Below are positions 24,401-31,649 of a stretch of DNA of 34,388 bases, piece by piece. The stretch lies in NCBI GenBank assembly GCA_001816385.1, contig MHBW01000009.1, positions 1 through 34,388 of the forward strand, given 5' to 3'. Made by a program: the position numbers and the translations under genes. The number at the start of each line of letters is the position of its first letter. Within the stretch, counting starts at the first letter, position 1. The stretch is from Candidatus Blackburnbacteria bacterium RIFCSPHIGHO2_01_FULL_43_15b. GTDB taxonomy: Bacteria > Patescibacteriota > Microgenomatia > UBA8517 > UBA10165. The notes under the pieces were generated by a model. That model was not told where the DNA came from. It was given only the letters and a program-made list of their open reading frames with translations, and did no database searches.

Positions 24401-26454
24401 GCTGTTGCGCCAGCATCAGTATAAACAGCATTTTGATTTACGTTTACCGGACTAGTACCAAACAGGGTAATCACAGGAGCGTTTGCATCTGCCAGTCTTC
24501 CTGAGACTGCAAATAAACTTGTTTCAATTTGGTTAACCCCAGGACCACCTACATCCTTGCCCTGGACTCTGAAGAAGTTATTGCCTGTCGGGCTGCCTGT
24601 TACAATGTGTTCAATACTGGGATTGCCCACATATCTTCTGCCTAAGTTGGCAGGATTAATAAGTTGAGGATCAGTTAAAGCTGGATTAGTATTAAATGTA
24701 TCCCAGGTTAAGAATGGCCCAACAGAACCATTAAGCGCTGTAGCAAAGTTAGGAACAGCTGTTTGGTTGCAGGTCACCCCGCCTCCTGCAAAGCATCCAA
24801 TATCATCAGTGACATTAATTGTCCCATCATCCTCAGCAACTTCTTTTACATCACCAAAAGGATGGGTTATGGTATAAGTTTCACCAGGCACCAGCCCATC
24901 AATCCTGTACCTGAGCCTGTTTTGCACTGATTGTTCCCCATCAACTGCTGCTTCTCCTGCAAAGGCAGCCTCAACTGCCAACACCAGTATGGTGCGTGTG
25001 CCAATGGGGCGGTCAATTGATGCCTCAGCTGACCACCAGAATCCTTCAGCGTTAAAGCCGATCTGCTCTGAAAAAGGATTGCTAGGATCAACAGGATCAG
25101 AGATGCCAAAACCATCAGCTGCTTCCATTAAGTCAATGGCCAAACCACGAGAGTCTTTATACCAGGATGGAAAACCTGTGTTTGGATTAACCGGGCCTGT
25201 TTCAGAAAGGCCAGTATCTGCTTTAGGCAAAACATTAGCTGTGCCTTTGGTGGGAGCAGTAAAGATAGTCCACTGCGCAACTCCATCTGTTTTCCTTCCA
25301 ACTGATTCGTTAGCCAAAGGATAATGGTCAATGGCAAAACCTTGGGAGGTTAAAGATATGGTCACTGAGTCAACCACAGTCCCTAATTCATTTGACAAAG
25401 TGATGGTTTCTGGAGCAGTATTGCTTAACCAATTAGCAGGAGCCTCAAAAACCACCCTGCCCGCAGCAGGAATAGTGCCTAAAGAGCTTAAAGACTGAGT
25501 ATCACCTAAAGAGTTTCTGATAGTCCAACCGCTTCCCACCCCTAAGTTTGTAGCTTGAGTGCTGTTATTAAAAAGCTCAACCCATTCTGCCCCATTCAGA
25601 GGATTTGGGACTACTTCATTTATCAAAACCTTTTGAGTAGTGTCAGGGTCTGGGGTGGTGATAACAAAGACTGTAAAATGATTTAAGTCTTTAATAGTAA
25701 TGGTATCCACTTTTTCTTCTTTGGTTTCATTGACTTTTTCCGCTGTTAATAATTCATCAGTATTTTCAGCAGATTTAATTTCTATTTTTTTGCCTTTGGC
25801 TTGCTCTGGTAAAGGCAGGGTTAAATCATAAGCAAAAGTACCATCAGCCATAGTAGAAGTTATGTCATAAGCTGTATCTGAAACTGCTTCAAGTTGCTCT
25901 ACTTGACCTTGGGACAATTTAATTTCTTTAATAGTTAGTTTCCCCACAGTCTCAGTCAATTTGGTAAAGTTAATTTTCACCTTATCATTTTGAGGAGCAG
26001 TATAATCTTTACTAATTTCTACATTATTAATAGTCTCAAAAACCGGGCTTACCCCGCCTAGGCGGGATAAACCTAAATCTTTCCAAACTGATGGAGCAGG
26101 GGCACTTGGGACAACAGTGGATGAAGGAATCAAGCTTGGAAGAGGAGTAGCAGTTGGAGCAGGAACTTCACTGGCTGTTGGTATTGGACTGGGATTTTCT
26201 GAAGGAACCGCAGCTTCAGATGGAGACTCTGTTGGAGTTGAAACAGGAGTTGGAACGACAGTTGGATTAGTATCAGGGGTAGCAATTACAGTAAGTTCTG
26301 GAGTAGCTGACGCTTGAACGGCTGGTGTTTCTTGAGCATAGACTTGTACTGCAAATACATAAGGCAATACTAAATTAACAACACTGACAATTGATAATGC
26401 TAAAACAAGCCCTTTCAATTTTTTGCTTGACTTCACAAATTCGCGACTCATCAA
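21412..26454 (-). CDS. 1680-aa surface protein: signal peptide, lamin-tail-like domain, several DUF5011/HYR-like repeats, duplicated ~230-aa module, FN3-like domain, C-terminal TM anchor
   Basis: KVLINEVVPNPLNGAEWVELFNNS (LTD-like); repeated VITxxGxxPVxxxxGxxYxDxGATAxDxxDGxxT; duplicated GLSETGPVNPNTGFPSWYKDS...GRRYVGNP module; C-terminal KFFYKKRLNG. Confidence 0.92.
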   Translation of the reverse strand: MMSREFVKSSKKLKGLVLALSIVSVVNLVLPYVFAVQVYAQETPAVQASATPELTVIATPDTNPTVVPTPVSTPTESPSEAAVPSENPSPIPTASEVPAPTATPLPSLIPSSTVVPSAPAPSVWKDLGLSRLGGVSPVFETINNVEISKDYTAPQNDKVKINFTKLTETVGKLTIKEIKLSQGQVEQLEAVSDTAYDITSTMADGTFAYDLTLPLPEQAKGKKIEIKSAENTDELLTAEKVNETKEEKVDTITIKDLNHFTVFVITTPDPDTTQKVLINEVVPNPLNGAEWVELFNNSTQATNLGVGSGWTIRNSLGDTQSLSSLGTIPAAGRVVFEAPANWLSNTAPETITLSNELGTVVDSVTISLTSQGFAIDHYPLANESVGRKTDGVAQWTIFTAPTKGTANVLPKADTGLSETGPVNPNTGFPSWYKDSRGLAIDLMEAADGFGISDPVDPSNPFSEQIGFNAEGFWWSAEASIDRPIGTRTILVLAVEAAFAGEAAVDGEQSVQNRLRYRIDGLVPGETYTITHPFGDVKEVAEDDGTINVTDDIGCFAGGGVTCNQTAVPNFATALNGSVGPFLTWDTFNTNPALTDPQLINPANLGRRYVGNPSIEHIVTGSPTGNNFFRVQGKDVGGPGVNQIETSLFAVSGRLADANAPVITLFGTSPVNVNQNAVYTDAGATAIDDLGGNLTGSLEVSGLPVDTSTPGAKTVTYTVTDSAGRTSQATRTVNVVETPVLDTTAPVITVLGDNLAFVTVGTPYTDSGATALDNVDGNISGSIATTGLPVNTSAVGTFTVTYNVSDAAGNAATPAIRIIKVVADTTAPVITILGSNPVNIFTGALYADSGATALDDVDGDITGSIVTTGLPVDTSIAATFTITYEVVDQAGNPAIAKRIVKVAESLPAGLSETGPVNPNTGFPSWYKDSNGLALDLMEASDGFSISDPVDPANPFSQQIGFNAEAFWWSAEAAVNQDGINALVVNAMEAAFAGEFAVDGEQSAFGRVRFRIDVPTPGTYTVKHPFGTETFVVDAVGPGPEIRNAGIGGGEPDFGCFVCNPNNFSLALQSQIGPFLTWDTFSSDPALTDPQLTNSGNPNRRYVGNPLVDHAIKGSPVGQNFFEITGPGGIKAFTELFTVSGRLADFQSPIITLSGDNPVVVIQGGVYQDAGATALDDFDGNLTASIQVTGLPVDTSILGAKTITYTVSDRAGNTAIAQRTVNVVGSNPPADTTNLGGTVVDIRLGQADVDSLLELDSGAALDLAGNLSVATTDGVITIAGLPKLLSIFSNGDLVNQNLTLPQIIGDKLVMVSKAVRLNSGPSGSLITLFNKNLSTVKLSIVSGTTVLGESSWNGKVNPPSTVTNTGTAPSGFKLGNFAIEVGYPEGILLFDQPVTILLSGVNGPVGYKPSGSDTWVKMANCLGTFDSPLKPVFPGECAISNGVDTKIYTYHLTSFANLQEIPPASTPTPTPAIVVANSSNTATNTNTTSSNSNLSNSSSNNTSNNPSAPVCSDSKPGSAPILLSAVTSGPNQVTLTWSKASDPVSHYSIVYGLLAGNPIYGNTNVGGKGTTSYVVGGLSGGTTYYFKVRASNGCNGSEYSNELSAAPDGGTINSPAIGFTRGLLGAQTEEETKTNESGVLGANVNGLASKSKGTWAIQLMLAALAALGVVYFKFFYKKRLNG

Positions 26455-26520
26455 CTGTTAAGTTAATAGAGACGATTAAGAAAGAAGCGAGTCTAACGTA
26501 AGAATAAAGTAAAAGAGGGG

Positions 26521-26943
26521 CTATTGAACCGTAACGGTTCCTTTTTCGCCAGGATTGAGGTGGTCGTGATATTCAAAAGTTCCGGCTTTGTCAAAAACTA
26601 AGGAAAGGGAATCTCCTGGATTAAATTTGCCTAAATTAAGCGGCGGGTAATCCGTATGTGTTGGGTGAGGGCCCGAACTGACAGTCGCTATTTTATCAGT
26701 TTTATTCACCCAAGTTACCTTCATTCCAAACTTAATTGTTATTGCCTTTGGCTCAAACCCATTATTTGTATAGTTAACTGTAATCACATTTATTTGTTCG
26801 CTTGAAGAAGCTGTGGGGTTTGTTGTTGAGGAAGAAACCGTGGGAGAACTTGGGTTGCTATCCCTGAGATAATTGTACCCTACATACCCGCCACCTAAAA
26901 CCAGTGCTGCAATAACAAACCACAGTAGAGTTTTATTATCCAT
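26521..26943 (-). CDS. membrane-anchored cupredoxin-like protein with non-canonical metal site
   Basis: N-terminal TM; NNGFEPKAITIKFGMKVTWVNKTDKIATVSSGPHPTH...GTFEYHDHLNPGEKGTVTV. Confidence 0.88.
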   Translation of the reverse strand: MDNKTLLWFVIAALVLGGGYVGYNYLRDSNPSSPTVSSSTTNPTASSSEQINVITVNYTNNGFEPKAITIKFGMKVTWVNKTDKIATVSSGPHPTHTDYPPLNLGKFNPGDSLSLVFDKAGTFEYHDHLNPGEKGTVTVQ

Positions 26944-27005
26944 GCGATAATGTTTACACCTCTTCTTTTGTAAAGGGTATTAGGAAAGTAAGAGAAAAGC
27001 AAGGA

Positions 27006-29384
27006 TTAGAATCTTCTTTTAGAAGGAACTAGACGGGAAGCTGGGAAATGAGGACCACCAACTCCACCTTCTTGTCGAGAGCCACGCTCTCCTTCAGATC
27101 GCTCGCGTCTAGGGCCAGCTGGCCTTCTGGGGCCTCGGTCATCGCCACGACCTCTTGCGCTTCCTCCACGTCTGTCGTCAAACACACTTGGTCCACGTCT
27201 GGGACCAAAGCTTCGCCTACCCACTTCACCAGCCTCGCGTCTAGGTGGGCCAAAGCGCGAGCGGGGCGAGTCGTCTCGACCTCTACCGCCTCTTTCTTCT
27301 CTTGGCTTATCTGTCGCCGGATCCATCCTCATTGACAAGTTAATTCTTCCCAAATTATCAACTTCTTTAACCCTAACTTGAACTTTATCTCCAATTGAGA
27401 CAACATCTTCAGGATTTTGGACAAAACCTTCAGCCATATCGGAAACGTGCACTAAACCGTCTTTACCCGGCAAAACCTGGACAAATGCACCAAACGGCTG
27501 AATGCGCACAACTTCTCCTTCGTAAATCTCCCCGGGTTGGACATCTTTGACTAACCCCTCCACCCATTCGCGGGCATGGGCAACTCCCTCCGGATCAACA
27601 CCGGTAATAGTGACAGATCCGTCATCTTCAACATCCAATTGGGTTCCCGTTTCAACCATAATTTTTTTAATAACTCGTCCACCTGGACCAATAACTTCAC
27701 CGATTTTCTCAACTGGTATGCGGACAAGTACAACCTTTGGTGCATATTGAGAGATAGAGCCCCGAGGCTGGTCAATAGCAGCGGTCATGACTTCCAAAAT
27801 TTGTATTCTTCCCTCTCGTGCCTGCTTGAGTGCTCGCTCCAAAATAGGCAAAGTCAAAGCAGAAGTTTTAACGTCTAATTGAATGGCTGTTACTCCTTCT
27901 TTCGATCCCGTAACTTTAAAGTCCATATCGCCGTTTCCGTCTTCTATCCCCATGATATCTGACAATATCGCAACATTTTCTCCCTCAATTACCAAACCCA
28001 TGGCAATACCTGAAATCGGAGCCTTCAGCGGCACACCGGCATCCATCAAGCTCAGTGTTGAACCACAGGTTGAAGCCATAGAAGTCGAACCATTGGAAGA
28101 CATAACCTCAGAAACCAGATGAATGGTATACGGAAACTCTTCCTCAGAGGGAATAACCGGAATAAGAGCGCGCTCAGCTAAGGCTCCATGTCCAATTTCG
28201 CGCCGCCCCGGGGCGCCAACTCTCCCTGTTTCACCGGTCGAATACGGAGGGAAATTATAATGATGTATGTAATGTTTTGTTTCTTCTCCTTCTGCCGTTT
28301 CTAGAAGTTGGGACATTCTTGGAGAACCCAAGGTCGCCACAGTCACAACTTGGGTTTGACCGCGAGCAAAAACTGCCGATCCATGAGTTCTGGGTAAAAT
28401 GCCAACTTCTGCAGAGAGAGGACGAATTTGGTCGTGTTTTCTCCCATCAAGGCGGGTTCCGGACAAAATTTGCTCGCGGATTTTTTTCTTCATTACTTTC
28501 TCCACAGCTCCAGCAATCAAAGGAGTCTTTTCCACTCCTACTTCTTTGGTTACAGCATCAATTAATTCCGTGTCGCGGCTGCCGCCTTCTTTAACCGCGT
28601 TAACGCGGGCGAACTCCAAAATCTGATCACCGTATTTTTTGTAAACTAAATCGATAAGCTCTTCATCTTCTGTTTGGGTAAATTCATCTTTTTTCTTACC
28701 CGCTTTTTTGGTCAATTCTTCGATTCCTCCGATTATGCTTTGAGCCTCGTTGAAGCCAAAGTCCAAAGCTCCCAGAATTTTTTCTTCCGGCACCTGTTGG
28801 GCTCCTGCCTCAATCATGAAGATGCTTTCTTTGTTGGCAGTCATAACCAAATCCATATCAGAGAAGGTAAGCTCTGAATCTGTCGGATTGGCAAAATAAA
28901 TCCCATCTTTTTCTCCAATTCGCAAAGAGCCAACCGGCCCTTTCCATGGAATTGAGGAAGTAGCAAGCGCAGCAGATACAGCCACCATGCTCAACACAGC
29001 CGGATCATTTTCTCCATCAACCGACAAAACCATGGTAATAACTTGAACTTCTTTTTTATAACTCTTGGGGAACAGGGGGCGAATTGAACGGTCAATAAGG
29101 CGGCTGGTTAAAATTTCTTCATCCGATGGACGTCCTTCGCGCTTGACCCAACGGCTGCCTTTTATTCTTCCGCCTGCATAAAGCCGCATCGTGTAGTCAA
29201 CTGTAAGTGGAAAATAATCAAGATTGGTATCGTTTTGTGAAGAAACCACGCTGGCAAAAACCATTGTATCTCCAAGACGTGCCACAATAGCAGAATTTGC
29301 CTGTTCGGCAAAACGCCCGTGTTCAAGGGTAACAACTTTATCTCCAATTCTGATTTCTTGGGTAATGATTTTCCGATCTGACAT
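27006..29384 (-). CDS. pnp: polyribonucleotide nucleotidyltransferase (PNPase) with Arg/Gly-rich C-terminal tail
   Basis: Two RNase PH domains, KH (VIGPGGRVIKKIMVETGTQLDVEDDG), S1 (GEIYEGEVVRIQPFGAFVQVLPGKDGLVHVS), RGG-like tail. Confidence 0.98.
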   Translation of the reverse strand: MSDRKIITQEIRIGDKVVTLEHGRFAEQANSAIVARLGDTMVFASVVSSQNDTNLDYFPLTVDYTMRLYAGGRIKGSRWVKREGRPSDEEILTSRLIDRSIRPLFPKSYKKEVQVITMVLSVDGENDPAVLSMVAVSAALATSSIPWKGPVGSLRIGEKDGIYFANPTDSELTFSDMDLVMTANKESIFMIEAGAQQVPEEKILGALDFGFNEAQSIIGGIEELTKKAGKKKDEFTQTEDEELIDLVYKKYGDQILEFARVNAVKEGGSRDTELIDAVTKEVGVEKTPLIAGAVEKVMKKKIREQILSGTRLDGRKHDQIRPLSAEVGILPRTHGSAVFARGQTQVVTVATLGSPRMSQLLETAEGEETKHYIHHYNFPPYSTGETGRVGAPGRREIGHGALAERALIPVIPSEEEFPYTIHLVSEVMSSNGSTSMASTCGSTLSLMDAGVPLKAPISGIAMGLVIEGENVAILSDIMGIEDGNGDMDFKVTGSKEGVTAIQLDVKTSALTLPILERALKQAREGRIQILEVMTAAIDQPRGSISQYAPKVVLVRIPVEKIGEVIGPGGRVIKKIMVETGTQLDVEDDGSVTITGVDPEGVAHAREWVEGLVKDVQPGEIYEGEVVRIQPFGAFVQVLPGKDGLVHVSDMAEGFVQNPEDVVSIGDKVQVRVKEVDNLGRINLSMRMDPATDKPREERGGRGRDDSPRSRFGPPRREAGEVGRRSFGPRRGPSVFDDRRGGSARGRGDDRGPRRPAGPRRERSEGERGSRQEGGVGGPHFPASRLVPSKRRF

Positions 29385-29405
29385 AAAATAACTCGTTGTG
29401 ACCGT

Positions 29406-29675
29406 TTACTTTGCTAAATCTAATTTTGTGACTATCTCTTTATACCTGTTGACATCTCTCTTCTCAAGGTATGACAAAAGGCGTCGGCGTTTAGCAACCA
29501 TGGATAAAAGTCCGCGACGCGAATGAACGTCTTTTTTGTGCTCTGTTAAGTGCTTGCTTAACCGTTTTACCTGTTCAGTAAGAAGCGCAATTTGGACCTC
29601 AGGGCTTCCTGTATCTCCTGCCCCGCCGGAGAACTCATCAATAATTTTTTTCTTTTCGTCTGAAGTTAATGCCAT
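29406..29675 (-). CDS. rpsO: 30S ribosomal protein S15
   Basis: [55 protein letters not shown]. Confidence 0.98.
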   Translation of the reverse strand: MALTSDEKKKIIDEFSGGAGDTGSPEVQIALLTEQVKRLSKHLTEHKKDVHSRRGLLSMVAKRRRLLSYLEKRDVNRYKEIVTKLDLAK

Positions 29676-29751
29676 ACTCTAGTCATGTGATTCCAAGAAG
29701 CCCCGTGGAGCAGTTGTGGGTGCGACCTAGAATCCATCCGTTATTCCAAGT

Positions 29752-29780
29752 ATTATACTCGAAAAATTTTCAATTTACAA
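29752..29780 (-). promoter_or_regulatory. candidate promoter for rpsO (TTGTAA-17-TATAAT)
   Basis: minus-strand TTGTAA attgaaaatttttcgag TATAAT; predicted ~70-nt leader to the rpsO ATG. Confidence 0.6.
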
Positions 29781-29805
29781 TTTTTAATCTTAGAAATTGA
29801 AAATT
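29765..29805 (-). terminator. AT-rich 12-bp inverted repeat downstream of the DHH-like gene
   Basis: AATTTTCAATTT...AAATTGAAAATT (perfect 12 bp) followed on the minus strand by a short T run; overlaps the rpsO promoter. Confidence 0.4.
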
Positions 29806-29812
29806 GCTGCCG

Positions 29813-30661
29813 TTAGGGCAGGGTATTTCCCTTTAAAATTCTGGGTTCTTCAATCCAAGAAGCAGGTGGTTTCTCTGCTTGAGGTTGGCTTTGTATCCTA
29901 TTGGGTGTTGTGCCTTGAGAATCCAATCTTGCTCCGGCACTTACCAAGCGGGAAGCAGCAGAAAAGGTTTCTGCCGCAACTGCTTTTTGGAAGGAATCAG
30001 TACCAGCTCGCAAACCGGCAAGCAAGTTTGTCGCAATATCCGGGTTAAGGTGTAAATTCAAACCTTCTATGACTCTTAAGGTCGCCTCAGAAATAGAAGA
30101 GGCATCAGGAGAGATAAGCTCAGAAGCGGAAGAAAATCCGGAAACTGGGGTATTGTTGACCAAGGCCACTTTTGAGCCCTCAACAAAAAGTTCTTTTTCC
30201 TGGTTAAACTTGCCTAAAGCGTCTTTGCTAGGCGTACCAACTACGATAACCAAATCTCCGGCAACTCCACGATAGCCTACTACAACTTGATCCTTATTTG
30301 GAGCCAGTGTTCCGGTTTTTGGAGCAATAACCAGCATAAACTTGCCATTTTCAATATTGTAGGAAACCCGCTCAACGTTGGTCGCTTCATAATCTTCGAA
30401 GGAGATCGTTAAATTGCGGTTTTCAATAGAATCGGTAACTTTTTGCACACCAACCAGGCGATTAAACTCAACAAGCATAGGAGAAGGACAAGCAACCGTA
30501 ACTTCTTTGTTGTCTTGGCTTAAAACCAGGCTCAAAGCTGTAGCAGAGGCTACAGTATCAAGACTAGGTTTTTCAGGCATGAGGATAACCACAGATTTAG
30601 CCTCAGAAAGTGCTTGCTGGAAACCTTTTAAGTCTAAATTTTGCATATTCGTTGGTGGCAT
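29813..30661 (-). CDS. DHH/NrnA-like phosphoesterase homologue with degenerate catalytic motifs
   Basis: Fold-like pattern SVVILMPEKPSLDTVASATALSLVLSQDNKEVTVACPSP and position in a nusA-infB-x-rpsO-pnp block; no DHH triad visible. Confidence 0.55.
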   Translation of the reverse strand: MPPTNMQNLDLKGFQQALSEAKSVVILMPEKPSLDTVASATALSLVLSQDNKEVTVACPSPMLVEFNRLVGVQKVTDSIENRNLTISFEDYEATNVERVSYNIENGKFMLVIAPKTGTLAPNKDQVVVGYRGVAGDLVIVVGTPSKDALGKFNQEKELFVEGSKVALVNNTPVSGFSSASELISPDASSISEATLRVIEGLNLHLNPDIATNLLAGLRAGTDSFQKAVAAETFSAASRLVSAGARLDSQGTTPNRIQSQPQAEKPPASWIEEPRILKGNTLP

Positions 30662-30777
30662 TATACATTAACTACAGGCCAAACGCAATAGTCTGGTTTG
30701 GGAGTCCGACAATCCCGAAAAGTTGGCCGTCTTGCTGTGGGCTAATCCTGACCGTTCACTCTTTACTCCTGTTTGTC

Positions 30778-30841
30778 TTAAAGACAGCTTTCTGGTCACC
30801 ACAACTACTCGACTGTGACACACCAGAAATGCTGCCTTTAA
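30778..30841. repeat. long imperfect inverted repeat (intergenic)
   Basis: TTAAAGaCAGC-TTTCTGGT ... ACCAGAAA-t-GCTGcCTTTAA. Confidence 0.6.
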
Positions 30842-30870
30842 TACTTATTTAATGTGCTCGTTTTGCAGTA

Positions 30871-30908
30871 GCGAATTTCAATTCGCGCAGAGCACAGAAT
30901 GAATTCTG
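30871..30908. repeat. palindromic element, copy 2 (inverted relative to 8476-8517)
   Basis: TAGCGAATTTCAATTCGCGCAGAG..CACAGAATGAATTCTGC versus reverse complement of copy 1, TAGCGAATTTTAATTCGCGCAAGATTGCGCAGAATAAATTCTGC. Confidence 0.8.
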
Positions 30909-30972
30909 CAAATACCAAAATACTAGGCTGAGATTATATCTCAAAGCCGATAGTAAGTCAAGTCTTGGGAGC

Positions 30973-31353
30973 TTAGGCCTTTAGAAGTTTGAGGTCGTAC
31001 CTCCAAATTTTTTCATCAGAGGTAATAAGTTTTAATTTTTCGATTTTTGCTTGCGCAATGAGCATTCGGTCAAAAGGGTCTTTGTGGTACGTTGGAAGTT
31101 TATGCAGAGTTAAAACGTGACTGAATGTAACGGGCATAACACCAAACTTTGAAAGTAGAAACGTCTTCTTGAGAGATTTTTGGAGTTTGAAGTTTGGCTT
31201 TGCTTGCAGCTTTATGCTTATTTCCCAAGCAGTTACCACACTAGCGTAGATTGTGTTTCTGGGGTTGGACAAAATTTGTCTTACTGGTTCTTTTAACCTT
31301 TTGTCATCATTCAGCCACCAAAGAAAAATTTGCGAATCCAAAAGATATTTCAT
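30973..31353 (-). CDS. VapC-like PIN-domain toxin
   Basis: MKYLLDSQIFLWWLNDD, SVVTAWEISIK, HKDPFDRMLIAQAKIEKLKLITSDEKI. Confidence 0.9.
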   Translation of the reverse strand: MKYLLDSQIFLWWLNDDKRLKEPVRQILSNPRNTIYASVVTAWEISIKLQAKPNFKLQKSLKKTFLLSKFGVMPVTFSHVLTLHKLPTYHKDPFDRMLIAQAKIEKLKLITSDEKIWRYDLKLLKA

Positions 31354-31358
31354 CCTTC

Positions 31359-31607
31359 TTAGAGCAAAAGATCATCACTTTCATAAAAAAGCTTGTTTAT
31401 TTCTTCGTCTTCGTCATTAAAATCATCAGGGACAGAAATTTTCCCTTTCAGGGCACCCGGCATACGAGGCTGGAGTTCTTCTTTGTGCGGCACAAGCCTA
31501 GCAACTGGCTTGCCAGCTTTAGCTATGATTACCTCTTTTCCTTGCGCTACTTGCTCAAGAAGCTTAGAAAGGTTGGTTTTGGCTTCGTGGATGTTGGCTA
31601 TTATCAT
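31359..31607 (-). CDS. Phd/YefM/VapB-type antitoxin
   Basis: MIIANIHEAKTNLSKLLEQVAQGKEVIIAKAGKPVARLVP; directly upstream of the PIN toxin; the track starts 6 nt earlier (31613). Confidence 0.9.
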   Translation of the reverse strand: MIIANIHEAKTNLSKLLEQVAQGKEVIIAKAGKPVARLVPHKEELQPRMPGALKGKISVPDDFNDEDEEINKLFYESDDLLL

Positions 31608-31616
31608 ATCCACTCA

Positions 31617-31645
31617 ATCTTAGCTAAGTTAGCTAACTTTGTCAA
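31617..31645 (-). promoter_or_regulatory. vapBC promoter (TTGACA-17-TAAGAT) with repeated TTAGCTAA palindromes in spacer and -10
   Basis: minus-strand TTGACAaagTTAGCTAAcTTAGCTAAgat. Confidence 0.65.
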
Positions 31646-31649
31646 CAAT

